Positions 17,577 through 25,335 of a stretch of DNA of 38,230 bases are shown piece by piece. The notes beneath the pieces are model-generated. The model had not been told where the DNA came from, searched no databases, and saw only the letters and a program-made list of their open reading frames with translations. Where the stretch lies: assembly GCA_011053005.1 (NCBI GenBank), contig DRHW01000014.1, positions 1 to 38,230 on the forward strand, in the 5' to 3' direction. The stretch is from Methylophaga sp. GTDB lineage: Bacteria; Pseudomonadota; Gammaproteobacteria; Nitrosococcales; Methylophagaceae. Position numbers and translations under genes: made by a program. Numbering within the stretch: position 1 is the stretch's first letter; each line of letters starts with the position of its first letter.

Positions 17577-19700
17577 ATGTTGTCTTTCTCCCATATATCA
17601 AAACGTCTTACCATTGTCCTGCCCTTCTTAATATCTAGCTCCTATTTACATGCTGAAGATGCCATAACACTCGATGACCTTGTCGTATCCTCTACTCGCA
17701 CTGACACAAAACTTAAAGATTCTTCTCAAGTAGTGACGATCATTACGCGCGAACAAATTGAACAGCAACTTAAAATGTCCGCTGACTCATCCCAAGTGCT
17801 TAGTCGCTTAATCCCCTCTTTCACACCTGCCAGACAAAAATTATCCAATGCTGGTGAAACCTTTCGTGGTCGTCCACCTTTATTCTTAATTGATGGCGTG
17901 CCTCAATCAAATCCACTACGTGATACTCAACGTGATGGACATACGATTGATTTATCAATGGTAGAAAAAATTGAAGTCATTCATGGTGCAAGCGCTATTC
18001 ATGGTTTAGGTGCAACAGGCGGTATGATTAACTTCATTACCCGTCGCCCAAGCGGTAATAAGCTCGATCAAGATATTAATGTACAAGTCACTATGCCCAC
18101 TTCTGATATTGGTAGCGATACCTTAGGCTATCGTACAAACTATGGTCTTCGTGGTAGTCAAGATGATTGGGAATACGCATTTGGTATTACCTATGATCAA
18201 CAAGGCATGTATACCGATGCGAATCATCAGTTGATCGGCGTCGATAATACACAAGGCGATACCATGGACTCAAAAAGTTATGATATCTTCGGGAAATTAG
18301 GTTACTGGTTGAATGATGATCAACATGTTGAACTTCAAGTTAATCGTTATCAGTTAAAAGGCAACAATGATTACACAGGAGTAGCTGGTGACCGAAGCAC
18401 TGAAAGGCCTGCCACATCAATTCGAGAAACACCACAGGGTCAAGCATCACACAATCGTGTGTTAACCACTAACTTTAAATACGATGATTATGATCTTGCT
18501 GGTATGCATTTTTCTGCTCAAGCCTACCAACAAAATTTTGAGGCATTATTTGGCATTACCAATTCAGGTACCTTTTTTGATCCGACTTTAGCACCAGATA
18601 GCTTGGATCAATCGCAAGCAACGTCAACTAAAAAAGGGATCAAATTCACCTTAACAAAAGATGACTTACTTGATGACAAACTAAGTCTAACCACAGGTTT
18701 AGATATTTTGCATGACACCACAGAGCAAACATTAGAAAAAACCAATCGAATATGGGTGCCAGAAACGACCTTTAAGAACTATGCACCTTTTTTACAGGCT
18801 CAATATAAACCTATTGACAGTCTCGTATTTAATGCCGGAATTAGGCATGAAAAAGCATCATTAGATGTCGGTAATTTTCGCACGATTTATGCCACTAATG
18901 ATGCCGGTGGTGTTGATGTGCAAGGGGGTGACCCTGATTTCAGCAAGAATCTCTATAATGCAGGCGTCGTGATTTCACCTTTAACATGGCTGAGCGTGTT
19001 TGCTAACTATTCACAAGGTTTTGGTATGCCGGATGTTGGTCGCGTGCTTCGTGCAATCGGTACAGAAAATCAGAATGTTTCAAACTTTTTAAATCTACAA
19101 CCTATCATTACTACCAATAGAGAAATTGGCCTGCGAGTTGATTGGCAACCAGTTGATTTTGAAATGAGCTATTACGAGTCAAATTCTGATTTTGGCTCTC
19201 GTTTAGAAAGAGTGGGCGACGATTATTTCATTCGTCGTGAGAAAACAGAAATTAGTGGTATTGAAACATCTGTGGGTTACCAAGCAACGGAAGACCACCG
19301 ATTAGAACTAAGTTATTCATTAATTCGTGGTCGTTATGACTCAAACGATAATAATGAAACAGACTCTGACTTAGATGCCAGTAACATTCCACCCAATCGC
19401 TTACTGGCTAACTGGAGTGCAAAATGGTCGCCTAAGTGGTCATCATATCTACAAGTCAGTCATAATATGAACCGTAAGTTTGAAAAAATGGGCGTTGAGA
19501 GTGCAAAGTTTGATGGTTATACCTTGGTTGATGCATCACTTTCTCGCAACTTGCCAAAAGGTACACTTAATTTAAGTATCGCCAACTTGCTTAATGAAGA
19601 TTATTTTGATTATTACTCTCAAGCAGCAAATACGCTTGACAATCGCTACTTCAAAGGTCGAGGACGTACGCTTACTTTGGGTTATGCTATAGACTTTTAA
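17577..19700 (+). CDS. TonB-dependent outer membrane receptor (iron/siderophore uptake)
   Basis: Complete outer-membrane receptor of 707 residues from ATG 17577. It has a signal peptide (1-26, cleavage near LHA/ED), a TonB-box-like DDLVVSSTR segment (33-41), a plug domain (about 45-165, with FRGRPPLFLIDGVP and VEKIEVIHGASA), and a 22-strand-type barrel ending in Phe (GYAIDF). GGAGG ends only two bases before this ATG, so TTG 17580 or an upstream TTG (17568) might be used. The Fur-like site upstream and the PepSY gene downstream point to ferric-siderophore uptake; the ligand cannot be read from sequence. Confidence 0.9.
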   Translation: MLSFSHISKRLTIVLPFLISSSYLHAEDAITLDDLVVSSTRTDTKLKDSSQVVTIITREQIEQQLKMSADSSQVLSRLIPSFTPARQKLSNAGETFRGRPPLFLIDGVPQSNPLRDTQRDGHTIDLSMVEKIEVIHGASAIHGLGATGGMINFITRRPSGNKLDQDINVQVTMPTSDIGSDTLGYRTNYGLRGSQDDWEYAFGITYDQQGMYTDANHQLIGVDNTQGDTMDSKSYDIFGKLGYWLNDDQHVELQVNRYQLKGNNDYTGVAGDRSTERPATSIRETPQGQASHNRVLTTNFKYDDYDLAGMHFSAQAYQQNFEALFGITNSGTFFDPTLAPDSLDQSQATSTKKGIKFTLTKDDLLDDKLSLTTGLDILHDTTEQTLEKTNRIWVPETTFKNYAPFLQAQYKPIDSLVFNAGIRHEKASLDVGNFRTIYATNDAGGVDVQGGDPDFSKNLYNAGVVISPLTWLSVFANYSQGFGMPDVGRVLRAIGTENQNVSNFLNLQPIITTNREIGLRVDWQPVDFEMSYYESNSDFGSRLERVGDDYFIRREKTEISGIETSVGYQATEDHRLELSYSLIRGRYDSNDNNETDSDLDASNIPPNRLLANWSAKWSPKWSSYLQVSHNMNRKFEKMGVESAKFDGYTLVDASLSRNLPKGTLNLSIANLLNEDYFDYYSQAANTLDNRYFKGRGRTLTLGYAIDF

Positions 19701-19721
19701 TGGTAGATTTGGCTATTTTCA

Positions 19722-20861
19722 ATGCGTAAATTTTGGATCCAATTTCATCGAATCAGTGGATTGATTTTATTAGTCCCGCTGTTGCTACAAAGCATCAGCG
19801 GGTCAATTATCGTCTTTGATCATGCTATTGATGAATGGCTAAATCCCAGCCTCATTGTCACACATCTACCTAAGGAGAAGCTGGCAGCACTGCCCTTAAT
19901 TCGTGCAGCTACAATCAATGCACTTCCTGACATTGATTATATAAAGTCGCTACGTGCACCACGTAATCAACATGCTGCTTACACGGCATTTGTGCAAATG
20001 AAAAAAACGTCACCACTTTATGCAAAAAAGATGGAAATAATGATCCATCCTTATACTGCAGAAGTGCTAAGTATTCGTGAATGGGGAAGCTATTTCACAT
20101 CGTTTATTTACCTTTTTCACTACACATTCCTGCTTGGCCACAATGCCGAATTAACGCTAGGTTTTCTCGCTATCCTAATGTTAGTTAACGTATTTGTTGG
20201 AATATATTATGGCTGGCCTCGTTCAACTAAAGCATGGAAATGGTTGGTGGCAAAAAATCAAAAAATCACGCCAACAGTAGGTCGTTTACGACGTGCTCAC
20301 ATGCTCGCAGGGCTTATATCATTACCTGTTTTTACCGTGGTTATTATTAGTGGTATTAGTCTTATTTTTCCTAATCAAACAAAGTGGTTATTAGATAGGC
20401 CAGCGAAATTAAATCCGCCAATTCAACAACAAAATAATCCGTCAGTTGATGAAGATTTGTGGCTAAAAAGTGCTAAAAACTATTGGCCAGATAAACAATG
20501 GCAACGTATTAACTTTCCAACCCAACAACGTCCAGCAGTAGAAATACGATTAACAGATGCTAGCGATCCCCGTAAAACATCAGGCAGTAATATGTTGTGG
20601 ATCGATCCTTATACTAATGAAGTAATTGCTCAACAATCTTATCAACCGCTGACGGTACGTCAAAAAACAGCTTTTTGGCTATTTCCACTTCACAATGGTG
20701 AAGCCTTTGGTTTAACCGGACGGATAATCATATTTATCAGCGGCTTGCTGACGACATTACTCTCTATTGCTGGTGGCTGGCTATGGTATAAACGAAAATT
20801 TCGGCCCCAGAGAAATCAACAACAGCAAAAGACGATGAAGTTAAACTTAAAAGAGCCTTAA
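19722..20861 (+). CDS. PepSY-associated membrane protein (probable ferric-siderophore reductase type)
   Basis: A 379-residue protein with about four membrane helices (near 10-32, 125-162, 197-215, 338-360) and large periplasmic loops; this is the PepSY-TM (COG3182) layout. Conserved helix-associated histidines are visible (His9 in FHRISG, His133 and His140 in LFHYTFLLGH, His193 in RRAHMLAG), plausible haem ligands as in FoxB/FegB-like proteins. These proteins commonly sit beside TonB receptors and are linked to iron release from siderophores. The gene starts 21 bases after the receptor. Its end overlaps the end of the convergent glycosyltransferase gene by 4 bases. Confidence 0.83.
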   Translation: MRKFWIQFHRISGLILLVPLLLQSISGSIIVFDHAIDEWLNPSLIVTHLPKEKLAALPLIRAATINALPDIDYIKSLRAPRNQHAAYTAFVQMKKTSPLYAKKMEIMIHPYTAEVLSIREWGSYFTSFIYLFHYTFLLGHNAELTLGFLAILMLVNVFVGIYYGWPRSTKAWKWLVAKNQKITPTVGRLRRAHMLAGLISLPVFTVVIISGISLIFPNQTKWLLDRPAKLNPPIQQQNNPSVDEDLWLKSAKNYWPDKQWQRINFPTQQRPAVEIRLTDASDPRKTSGSNMLWIDPYTNEVIAQQSYQPLTVRQKTAFWLFPLHNGEAFGLTGRIIIFISGLLTTLLSIAGGWLWYKRKFRPQRNQQQQKTMKLNLKEP

Positions 20862-21622
20862 ACCCGTCCGGTTAAACGTCTAAACAACAACACTGGCAGC
20901 CGTAGTAAAAAGCCAACAAATAAGCGGCTATGCATCCAGCTTAATAACACGTTGTCACGCAGATATTGAAAATGGGAAACACCGCCGTCTTCCACACTAA
21001 AATATCGAACTTTAGCGGCCAAATTGATCGGCTTGACGCCATACCAACAAAGACGTACTACCGCTTCTGGATCAAAATCAAAATGACGCATCCATCGTTG
21101 ACCTGCCATCACTTTTTTGAGTGGTTCAATAGGATAAATACGAAAACCAAATAAGGAGTCGCCTATGCCCGCCCATAAGGTTTCTAAATTTGCCCACCAA
21201 TTTGATAGTTGCCGCCCTTTCACCCTCAACATCGGGGCGCTGGCATCAAATACCGGCTCACCCAATATCATTGCTTCAGGTTGCTTGATAGAAGCTTCCA
21301 TAAAGGTTGGAATTCGATCTTCAGGATGTTGACCATCTGAATCCATTGTTAGTACATGAGTAAAACCCGCTGAGGATGCTTCCTCTAGCCCGCGCAATAC
21401 CGCAGCACCCTTGCCTTGATTAGTAGGCAGTACGATTACTCTTAAGCTCTTATCTGCTCTTGCCATCGCTAACAAACCTTCAGTACTACCATCTGTACTG
21501 CCATCAATCACAACCCAAACTGGCGACCAATATTGCAGCGCAGCGCGTACCGTATCGTAAACTTTAACCCCAGGGTTATAACTAGGAATCAGTACTAAAT
21601 GGGTCGTTGAAGGTGTTGTCAT
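20858..21622 (-). CDS. Family 2 glycosyltransferase
   Basis: GT-A fold transferase of 254 residues: nucleotide-sugar region IPSYNPG (12-18), VVIDGSTDGS (37-46), NQGKGAA (68-74) and the metal-binding DSDGQHPED (94-102). The C-terminus (FVGFLLRLPVLLFRRL) is hydrophobic and basic, suggesting membrane attachment. It resembles the glycosyltransferase half of the ApeJ fusion of other APE clusters. The matching acyltransferase half is free-standing at 6898-7839. Last gene of the minus-strand operon, 14 bases after the PlsC-type acyltransferase. Probable role: adding a sugar or lipid-linked head group to the pigment. Confidence 0.83.
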   Translation of the reverse strand: MTTPSTTHLVLIPSYNPGVKVYDTVRAALQYWSPVWVVIDGSTDGSTEGLLAMARADKSLRVIVLPTNQGKGAAVLRGLEEASSAGFTHVLTMDSDGQHPEDRIPTFMEASIKQPEAMILGEPVFDASAPMLRVKGRQLSNWWANLETLWAGIGDSLFGFRIYPIEPLKKVMAGQRWMRHFDFDPEAVVRLCWYGVKPINLAAKVRYFSVEDGGVSHFQYLRDNVLLSWMHSRLFVGFLLRLPVLLFRRLTGRV

Positions 21623-21636
21623 AAATGAGTGCTTAA

Positions 21637-22434
21637 TTAAAGTTCACGTTCAGGCTGCGTAGGCAGTGAATTTGTTGGATAAAAGGCTGAGCCATTAATA
21701 AGCTCTTCCTTGAAATATTGATCAAGTTCGTTCATAAACCGCTTAGTATGCTGTGGTGGTTCAAATCGTTTTCCCAAACGTACCCGATAATGTATCGGCA
21801 TCGTGGGTTTACGAAATAATGACCAACCTTTACTTAAATACAATGAGTCCGTTTCTATCAGTATGGTCTGTACTGGTACCTGAACATGATGAGCAATTAA
21901 GCCCACACTACCGGTAAATAGTTTCACAGGATTGGTCGTTGTTCGAGTACCTTCTGGAAACAACAATAAATGACTTTTAGAGGAAAAATCATTTTCTGCC
22001 ATTTGCATCATATAACGTATTGTTTTATTACTGATGTAACGAGCTAGTCGCGCGCCCGCACCCAAAAAAACATTACTCAATAACTCAGCCTTCAGCACAC
22101 ACGATATATTAGGTAGCCGTGAAATAATCATTACCGCATCTAATAAACAAGGATGATTAGGCGCTAAAATCAATGCTGATTCACCGGCTAGTGAATCAAG
22201 GGCTTTTAAATCAAAACTAAAACGGCCAGATAAACTAAGCACCGCTAGATAAAACCGAAATGACATGGTAATCACATAACGTCCTAGCACTCTGCCTTGT
22301 GAACCAGGCACCAAGGGATATAGTACTAAGGCAATCGGCGTCCATATCAAACACATTGTGCCAAGCAATATCAGCCCTAGATAGAGCACCAGATATTCGT
22401 AAATATTCAATAATACATCTAATACGTTACGCAT
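21637..22434 (-). CDS. PlsC-type (AGPAT-family) acyltransferase
   Basis: A 265-residue membrane-bound acyltransferase. A long hydrophobic N-terminal region (about 8-42) precedes the HX4D motif in APNHPCLLD (His94, Asp99) and the FPEGTR motif (159-164). These are the signatures of 1-acyl-glycerol-3-phosphate acyltransferase relatives. Its placement between chorismatase and glycosyltransferase genes suggests it acylates an intermediate or anchor of the aryl polyene rather than serving general phospholipid synthesis. It begins 3 bases after the chorismatase stop. Confidence 0.83.
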   Translation of the reverse strand: MRNVLDVLLNIYEYLVLYLGLILLGTMCLIWTPIALVLYPLVPGSQGRVLGRYVITMSFRFYLAVLSLSGRFSFDLKALDSLAGESALILAPNHPCLLDAVMIISRLPNISCVLKAELLSNVFLGAGARLARYISNKTIRYMMQMAENDFSSKSHLLLFPEGTRTTTNPVKLFTGSVGLIAHHVQVPVQTILIETDSLYLSKGWSLFRKPTMPIHYRVRLGKRFEPPQHTKRFMNELDQYFKEELINGSAFYPTNSLPTQPEREL

Positions 22435-22437
22435 AAC

Positions 22438-23556
22438 TTAATTCAGATGGTCATTCATTAACGTATTAGCATCACTGGAAAATGCTGCTGTCGAATGACC
22501 CGCCGTGGCTTCAATTTCGACTAATAAATCTTGACGACAAACATCCGCCTGTAAATAAACGGCATTCACAGTATCTCCAACACGTCGTTTTAATTCATTA
22601 CGCACTAGGTCTAAATCCTTACTATGACGTATATACACCGTGTAATGTAGCGTCGATAGGTCAAACTTAGGTTCGTTGAATTGACGATTTACTTGGGTAA
22701 TTACCGCTTTAATATTCTCAATCGTTTCGTTTGTTTGAGCAATAACATCACCATGGTGCAATGTTTGATGCCCAACAATGCTTGCCGTACCTGATAAAAA
22801 CAAGATATCGTCGTCACCCAGTTTAACTAAGCTAGCACGGGAAAATGTCGGGCTACGAGGACCGTATTGTTCTGGATATTTATAGGCACTAATTTGACGT
22901 GGATTCTCTATGCTTTGCGGCACAACACGACCAGCTAAAAAGGCAATCATTAATGAATTTTGGCTTGAAGCCTCGTCAGAAGTTACCGCGCCAAAACCTA
23001 ATGCACAAGCTGCTGGTACATTACCTTCAACATCACGTTTGTGGGATAAAAAAGCATCTTGTCGACCCAGATTAAATTGTAAATAACGCTCTAATCCAAA
23101 ACTGTCACCATTAATGTCAGCCATATAATTACGAACGCGAAATAAATAAGGAAATGACTGCAGTTCAAGCAAACAAAATATTTGATCATATGCAGATTCT
23201 GTTGCTTGCTGGAGCGGGGTTTTATCGGAATTAGATTGAAACAAGACTTCGGAAAGTTCAATCACGCCAAAAATAAGATCATCGTTATAACGATACTTAA
23301 TCTGCTGATACTGGCCTGATGTAGGGAAATTAGCGCCATTGGCATCGGTAAACCATACGTCGCAAATTGAATCGCCATCATCTAAGCGCTTCATTGGAAC
23401 GGATGACACAGGGATATTCTGATCTGCGTTAATATTCACCACATTATCAGCATAATATTGAACGCCTAACACACTGTTCGCCCAATGTTGGGAATGATTC
23501 ATATACTCTGAAATTGGCAGCTTTATCGCCTGCAAATTACACCTTTTATCCCCCAT
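22438..23556 (-). CDS. Chorismatase, FkbO/Hyg5/XanB2 family (hydroxybenzoate synthase)
   Basis: Soluble enzyme of 372 residues expected to cleave chorismate to a hydroxybenzoate plus pyruvate. XanB2 makes 3- and 4-hydroxybenzoate for xanthomonadin and ubiquinone; FkbO forms a dihydroxycyclohexadiene acid instead. Family motifs are clear: FRVRNYMADIN (about 139-149), YGPRSPTFSRASL (231-243), FLSGTASIVGH (253-263) and the C-terminal CRQDLLVEIEA (340-350) with the catalytic-region Glu. I use ATG 23556, which overlaps the halogenase stop (TGATG), rather than the TTG one codon upstream. Which isomer is made cannot be decided by eye. The nearby aryl-ACP ligase is the obvious consumer. Confidence 0.87.
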   Translation of the reverse strand: MGDKRCNLQAIKLPISEYMNHSQHWANSVLGVQYYADNVVNINADQNIPVSSVPMKRLDDGDSICDVWFTDANGANFPTSGQYQQIKYRYNDDLIFGVIELSEVLFQSNSDKTPLQQATESAYDQIFCLLELQSFPYLFRVRNYMADINGDSFGLERYLQFNLGRQDAFLSHKRDVEGNVPAACALGFGAVTSDEASSQNSLMIAFLAGRVVPQSIENPRQISAYKYPEQYGPRSPTFSRASLVKLGDDDILFLSGTASIVGHQTLHHGDVIAQTNETIENIKAVITQVNRQFNEPKFDLSTLHYTVYIRHSKDLDLVRNELKRRVGDTVNAVYLQADVCRQDLLVEIEATAGHSTAAFSSDANTLMNDHLN

Positions 23557-24914
23557 CAACTCACCTTTTTCTCTTGTTTTTCGTTCATCGCCTCCGCGAC
23601 AACTTGGATATTAGATTTTCGCATTTTCCATGCTTTAAATGTGCGTTTCATATTGAGTAGTGAATTGACATAATAAATGCCTCTGAATATACGCAGTGGA
23701 CCACGAATATCTGTTCTTCCGAACACATCACCTGCTAACACTGATAATACGGCCTCTTTTACCCGAAATACATTTTTGGGTCCCATAAATAAATCACGTA
23801 ATGCTGGGTTGGTTATGCGGTAAATAAACCATGAAAATTCTTTCGGGCCAATTTTCATTGCTTTATCGAATTTTTTTAATGCCGCTTTGGCTTGTTTAGG
23901 ATTACGAAGGCATTGATCAACCGTCTCAGCACCCACAAAAGCACTTTGCATAGCCAGTAATACGCCCGATGAAAATACCGGATCAATAAAACTATAAGCA
24001 TCGCCTAATAATAAATAGTTGCTGCCGTGACTACGATCACATTGATAAGCAAAGTTACCCGTGGCTTCGACTGCTGAAGTAAGTTGGGCATTTTTTAATC
24101 GTACATTTAATGGGGCACAGAGTTCAATCGTTTCCTGTAAAAACTGTTCTAATGATTTGTTTTTACGTGTTTTTAAATAATAAGGCCATATAACCGCGCC
24201 AATACTTGTTGTGCCATCAGCAAGAGGAATTAGCCAAAACCAACCATGATCAAACCAATAAAGCGTGATATGACCGGCAGCCTTGCCTTCATGACGTTCC
24301 ACTTCTGAAAAATGGCCATAGATCGCAGCACTATTATGTTTTTTATTACGTTTCTTAGCTTTAAATTGATTACCGAGAAACGTGTCACGGCCAGAAGCAT
24401 CTAAAACAAAACGAGCACGTACTGTTTCAAGATGGCCGTCATCATGACTCGCCGTTACTTCTGCGCCAGTATTATCATCTAGAAAAACGACATCTTGTAC
24501 CTGACAGCCTTCGACCACACGTGCATTTTTACGACTGGCATTACGAATCAATATTTCATCAAATTCTGAACGTCGAACTTGATAAGCCATCGGCATTGAT
24601 TTATCTAGAGCGCCTGCAAACTCGTAAACTTGCTGATTATTATGCCAAGGCGAAACAAATTCTGCTCCCCATTTTTCCATACCAATGGCACGAACTTGTT
24701 CCGCTACACCTAGTTTTTCTAATAACGGTAAATTAGCAGGTAATAAAGATTCGCCAATATGAAAACGCGGGTGATGTGCCTTTTCTAGCAAAGTAACGGC
24801 ATAACCTTTATCAGCTAATAATGCTGCGGCACTTGAACCTGCAGGACCTCCACCAATTATTAATACATCACAATCAGATGTCGAAGTAGCGGATGATGTT
24901 GAAAGCGAATTCAT
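23556..24914 (-). CDS. Flavin-dependent halogenase
   Basis: A 452-residue FAD enzyme with the halogenase signatures: GGGPAG dinucleotide fold (21-26), FHIGESLLP (51-59), Lys81 in MEKWGAEF at the position of the catalytic Lys, the diagnostic WxWxIP as WFWLIP (225-230), and GDAYSFIDPVFSSG (304-317). The FHIGESLLP form is shared with halogenases acting on phenolic or carrier-bound substrates. Xanthomonas pigment clusters carry a related gene and their pigments are brominated, so the aryl ring of the polyene is the likely substrate. First gene of a four-gene minus-strand operon. A non-halogenating FAD oxygenase of the same superfamily is the main alternative. Confidence 0.85.
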   Translation of the reverse strand: MNSLSTSSATSTSDCDVLIIGGGPAGSSAAALLADKGYAVTLLEKAHHPRFHIGESLLPANLPLLEKLGVAEQVRAIGMEKWGAEFVSPWHNNQQVYEFAGALDKSMPMAYQVRRSEFDEILIRNASRKNARVVEGCQVQDVVFLDDNTGAEVTASHDDGHLETVRARFVLDASGRDTFLGNQFKAKKRNKKHNSAAIYGHFSEVERHEGKAAGHITLYWFDHGWFWLIPLADGTTSIGAVIWPYYLKTRKNKSLEQFLQETIELCAPLNVRLKNAQLTSAVEATGNFAYQCDRSHGSNYLLLGDAYSFIDPVFSSGVLLAMQSAFVGAETVDQCLRNPKQAKAALKKFDKAMKIGPKEFSWFIYRITNPALRDLFMGPKNVFRVKEAVLSVLAGDVFGRTDIRGPLRIFRGIYYVNSLLNMKRTFKAWKMRKSNIQVVAEAMNEKQEKKVS

Positions 24915-25216
24915 AACTTGACCTTATAAGAACCAGATGGAAATGCGCCATATCGCTTGGTGATTTCAGACTAAATTAAACACATTATCTATAATATATA
25001 TTTATATAAAACCCATCGTAATAGACCAGACTTTAAACAATCTAAATCATTTTGTATTTGAGACAAAAATCGAGGCTAATCCATAAGTTATGCTGTAAAA
25101 ATAGAATGTAATTATCATGTGGATTATTAATTGAAATTTAGCTTAATTACAGTAAAAACAACATAATACATTTTAAAGTTAATGTATTCTTTAGCAATAA
25201 TGATAGTTCGTTATTT
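24915..25216 (-). other. AT-rich intergenic region upstream of the halogenase operon
   Basis: About 300 bases without a gene, very AT-rich. It must hold the minus-strand promoter of the halogenase operon. The best candidate is GATAAT (plus-strand ATTATC at 24984-24989) with a weak TTTTA-type -35 about 17 bases further upstream. An ATTATCA half-site lies near 25112. I see no open reading frame, no tRNA-derived repeat and no strong hairpin. Confidence 0.4.
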
Positions 25217-25292
25217 TGGTGGACCCTCCGGGACTCGAACCCGGAACAAACGGATTAAGAGTCCGCTACTCTACCAATTGAGTTAAGAGTCC
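25217..25292 (-). tRNA. tRNA-Lys (anticodon CTT)
   Basis: A 76-nt cloverleaf on the minus strand with encoded CCA. The acceptor stem is GGACTCT paired with AGGGTCC. The D arm is ACTC...GAGT, and the anticodon stem CGGA/TCCG encloses the loop CTCTTAA, giving anticodon CTT for Lys codon AAG. The T arm is CCGGG-TTCGAGT-CCCGG. It lies between mutS and the halogenase operon, with the 3' end toward the accessory region. Confidence 0.97.
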
Positions 25293-25302
25293 TTGGTGCA
25301 GG

Positions 25303-25308
25303 ATTCTA
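25303..25308 (-). promoter_or_regulatory. Candidate -10 element of the tRNA-Lys gene
   Basis: TAGAAT on the minus strand ends 10 bases before the tRNA 5' end, which is typical -10 placement for a tRNA promoter. No convincing -35 is visible at 16-18 bases. A GTTCATGAAC palindrome (25319-25328) lies in that region. Confidence 0.45.
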
Positions 25309-25335
25309 GCATATTATTGTTCATGAACAGCCAAA

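Noticed and set aside
20858-20861. Possible readthrough fusion between PepSY and glycosyltransferase genes
   Set aside because: The genes converge on opposite strands and overlap only at their stop codons.
24915-25216. Island attachment repeat of the tRNA 3' end next to the halogenase operon
   Set aside because: I found no second copy of the TGGTGGACCCTCC sequence in this gap or elsewhere in the window by eye.
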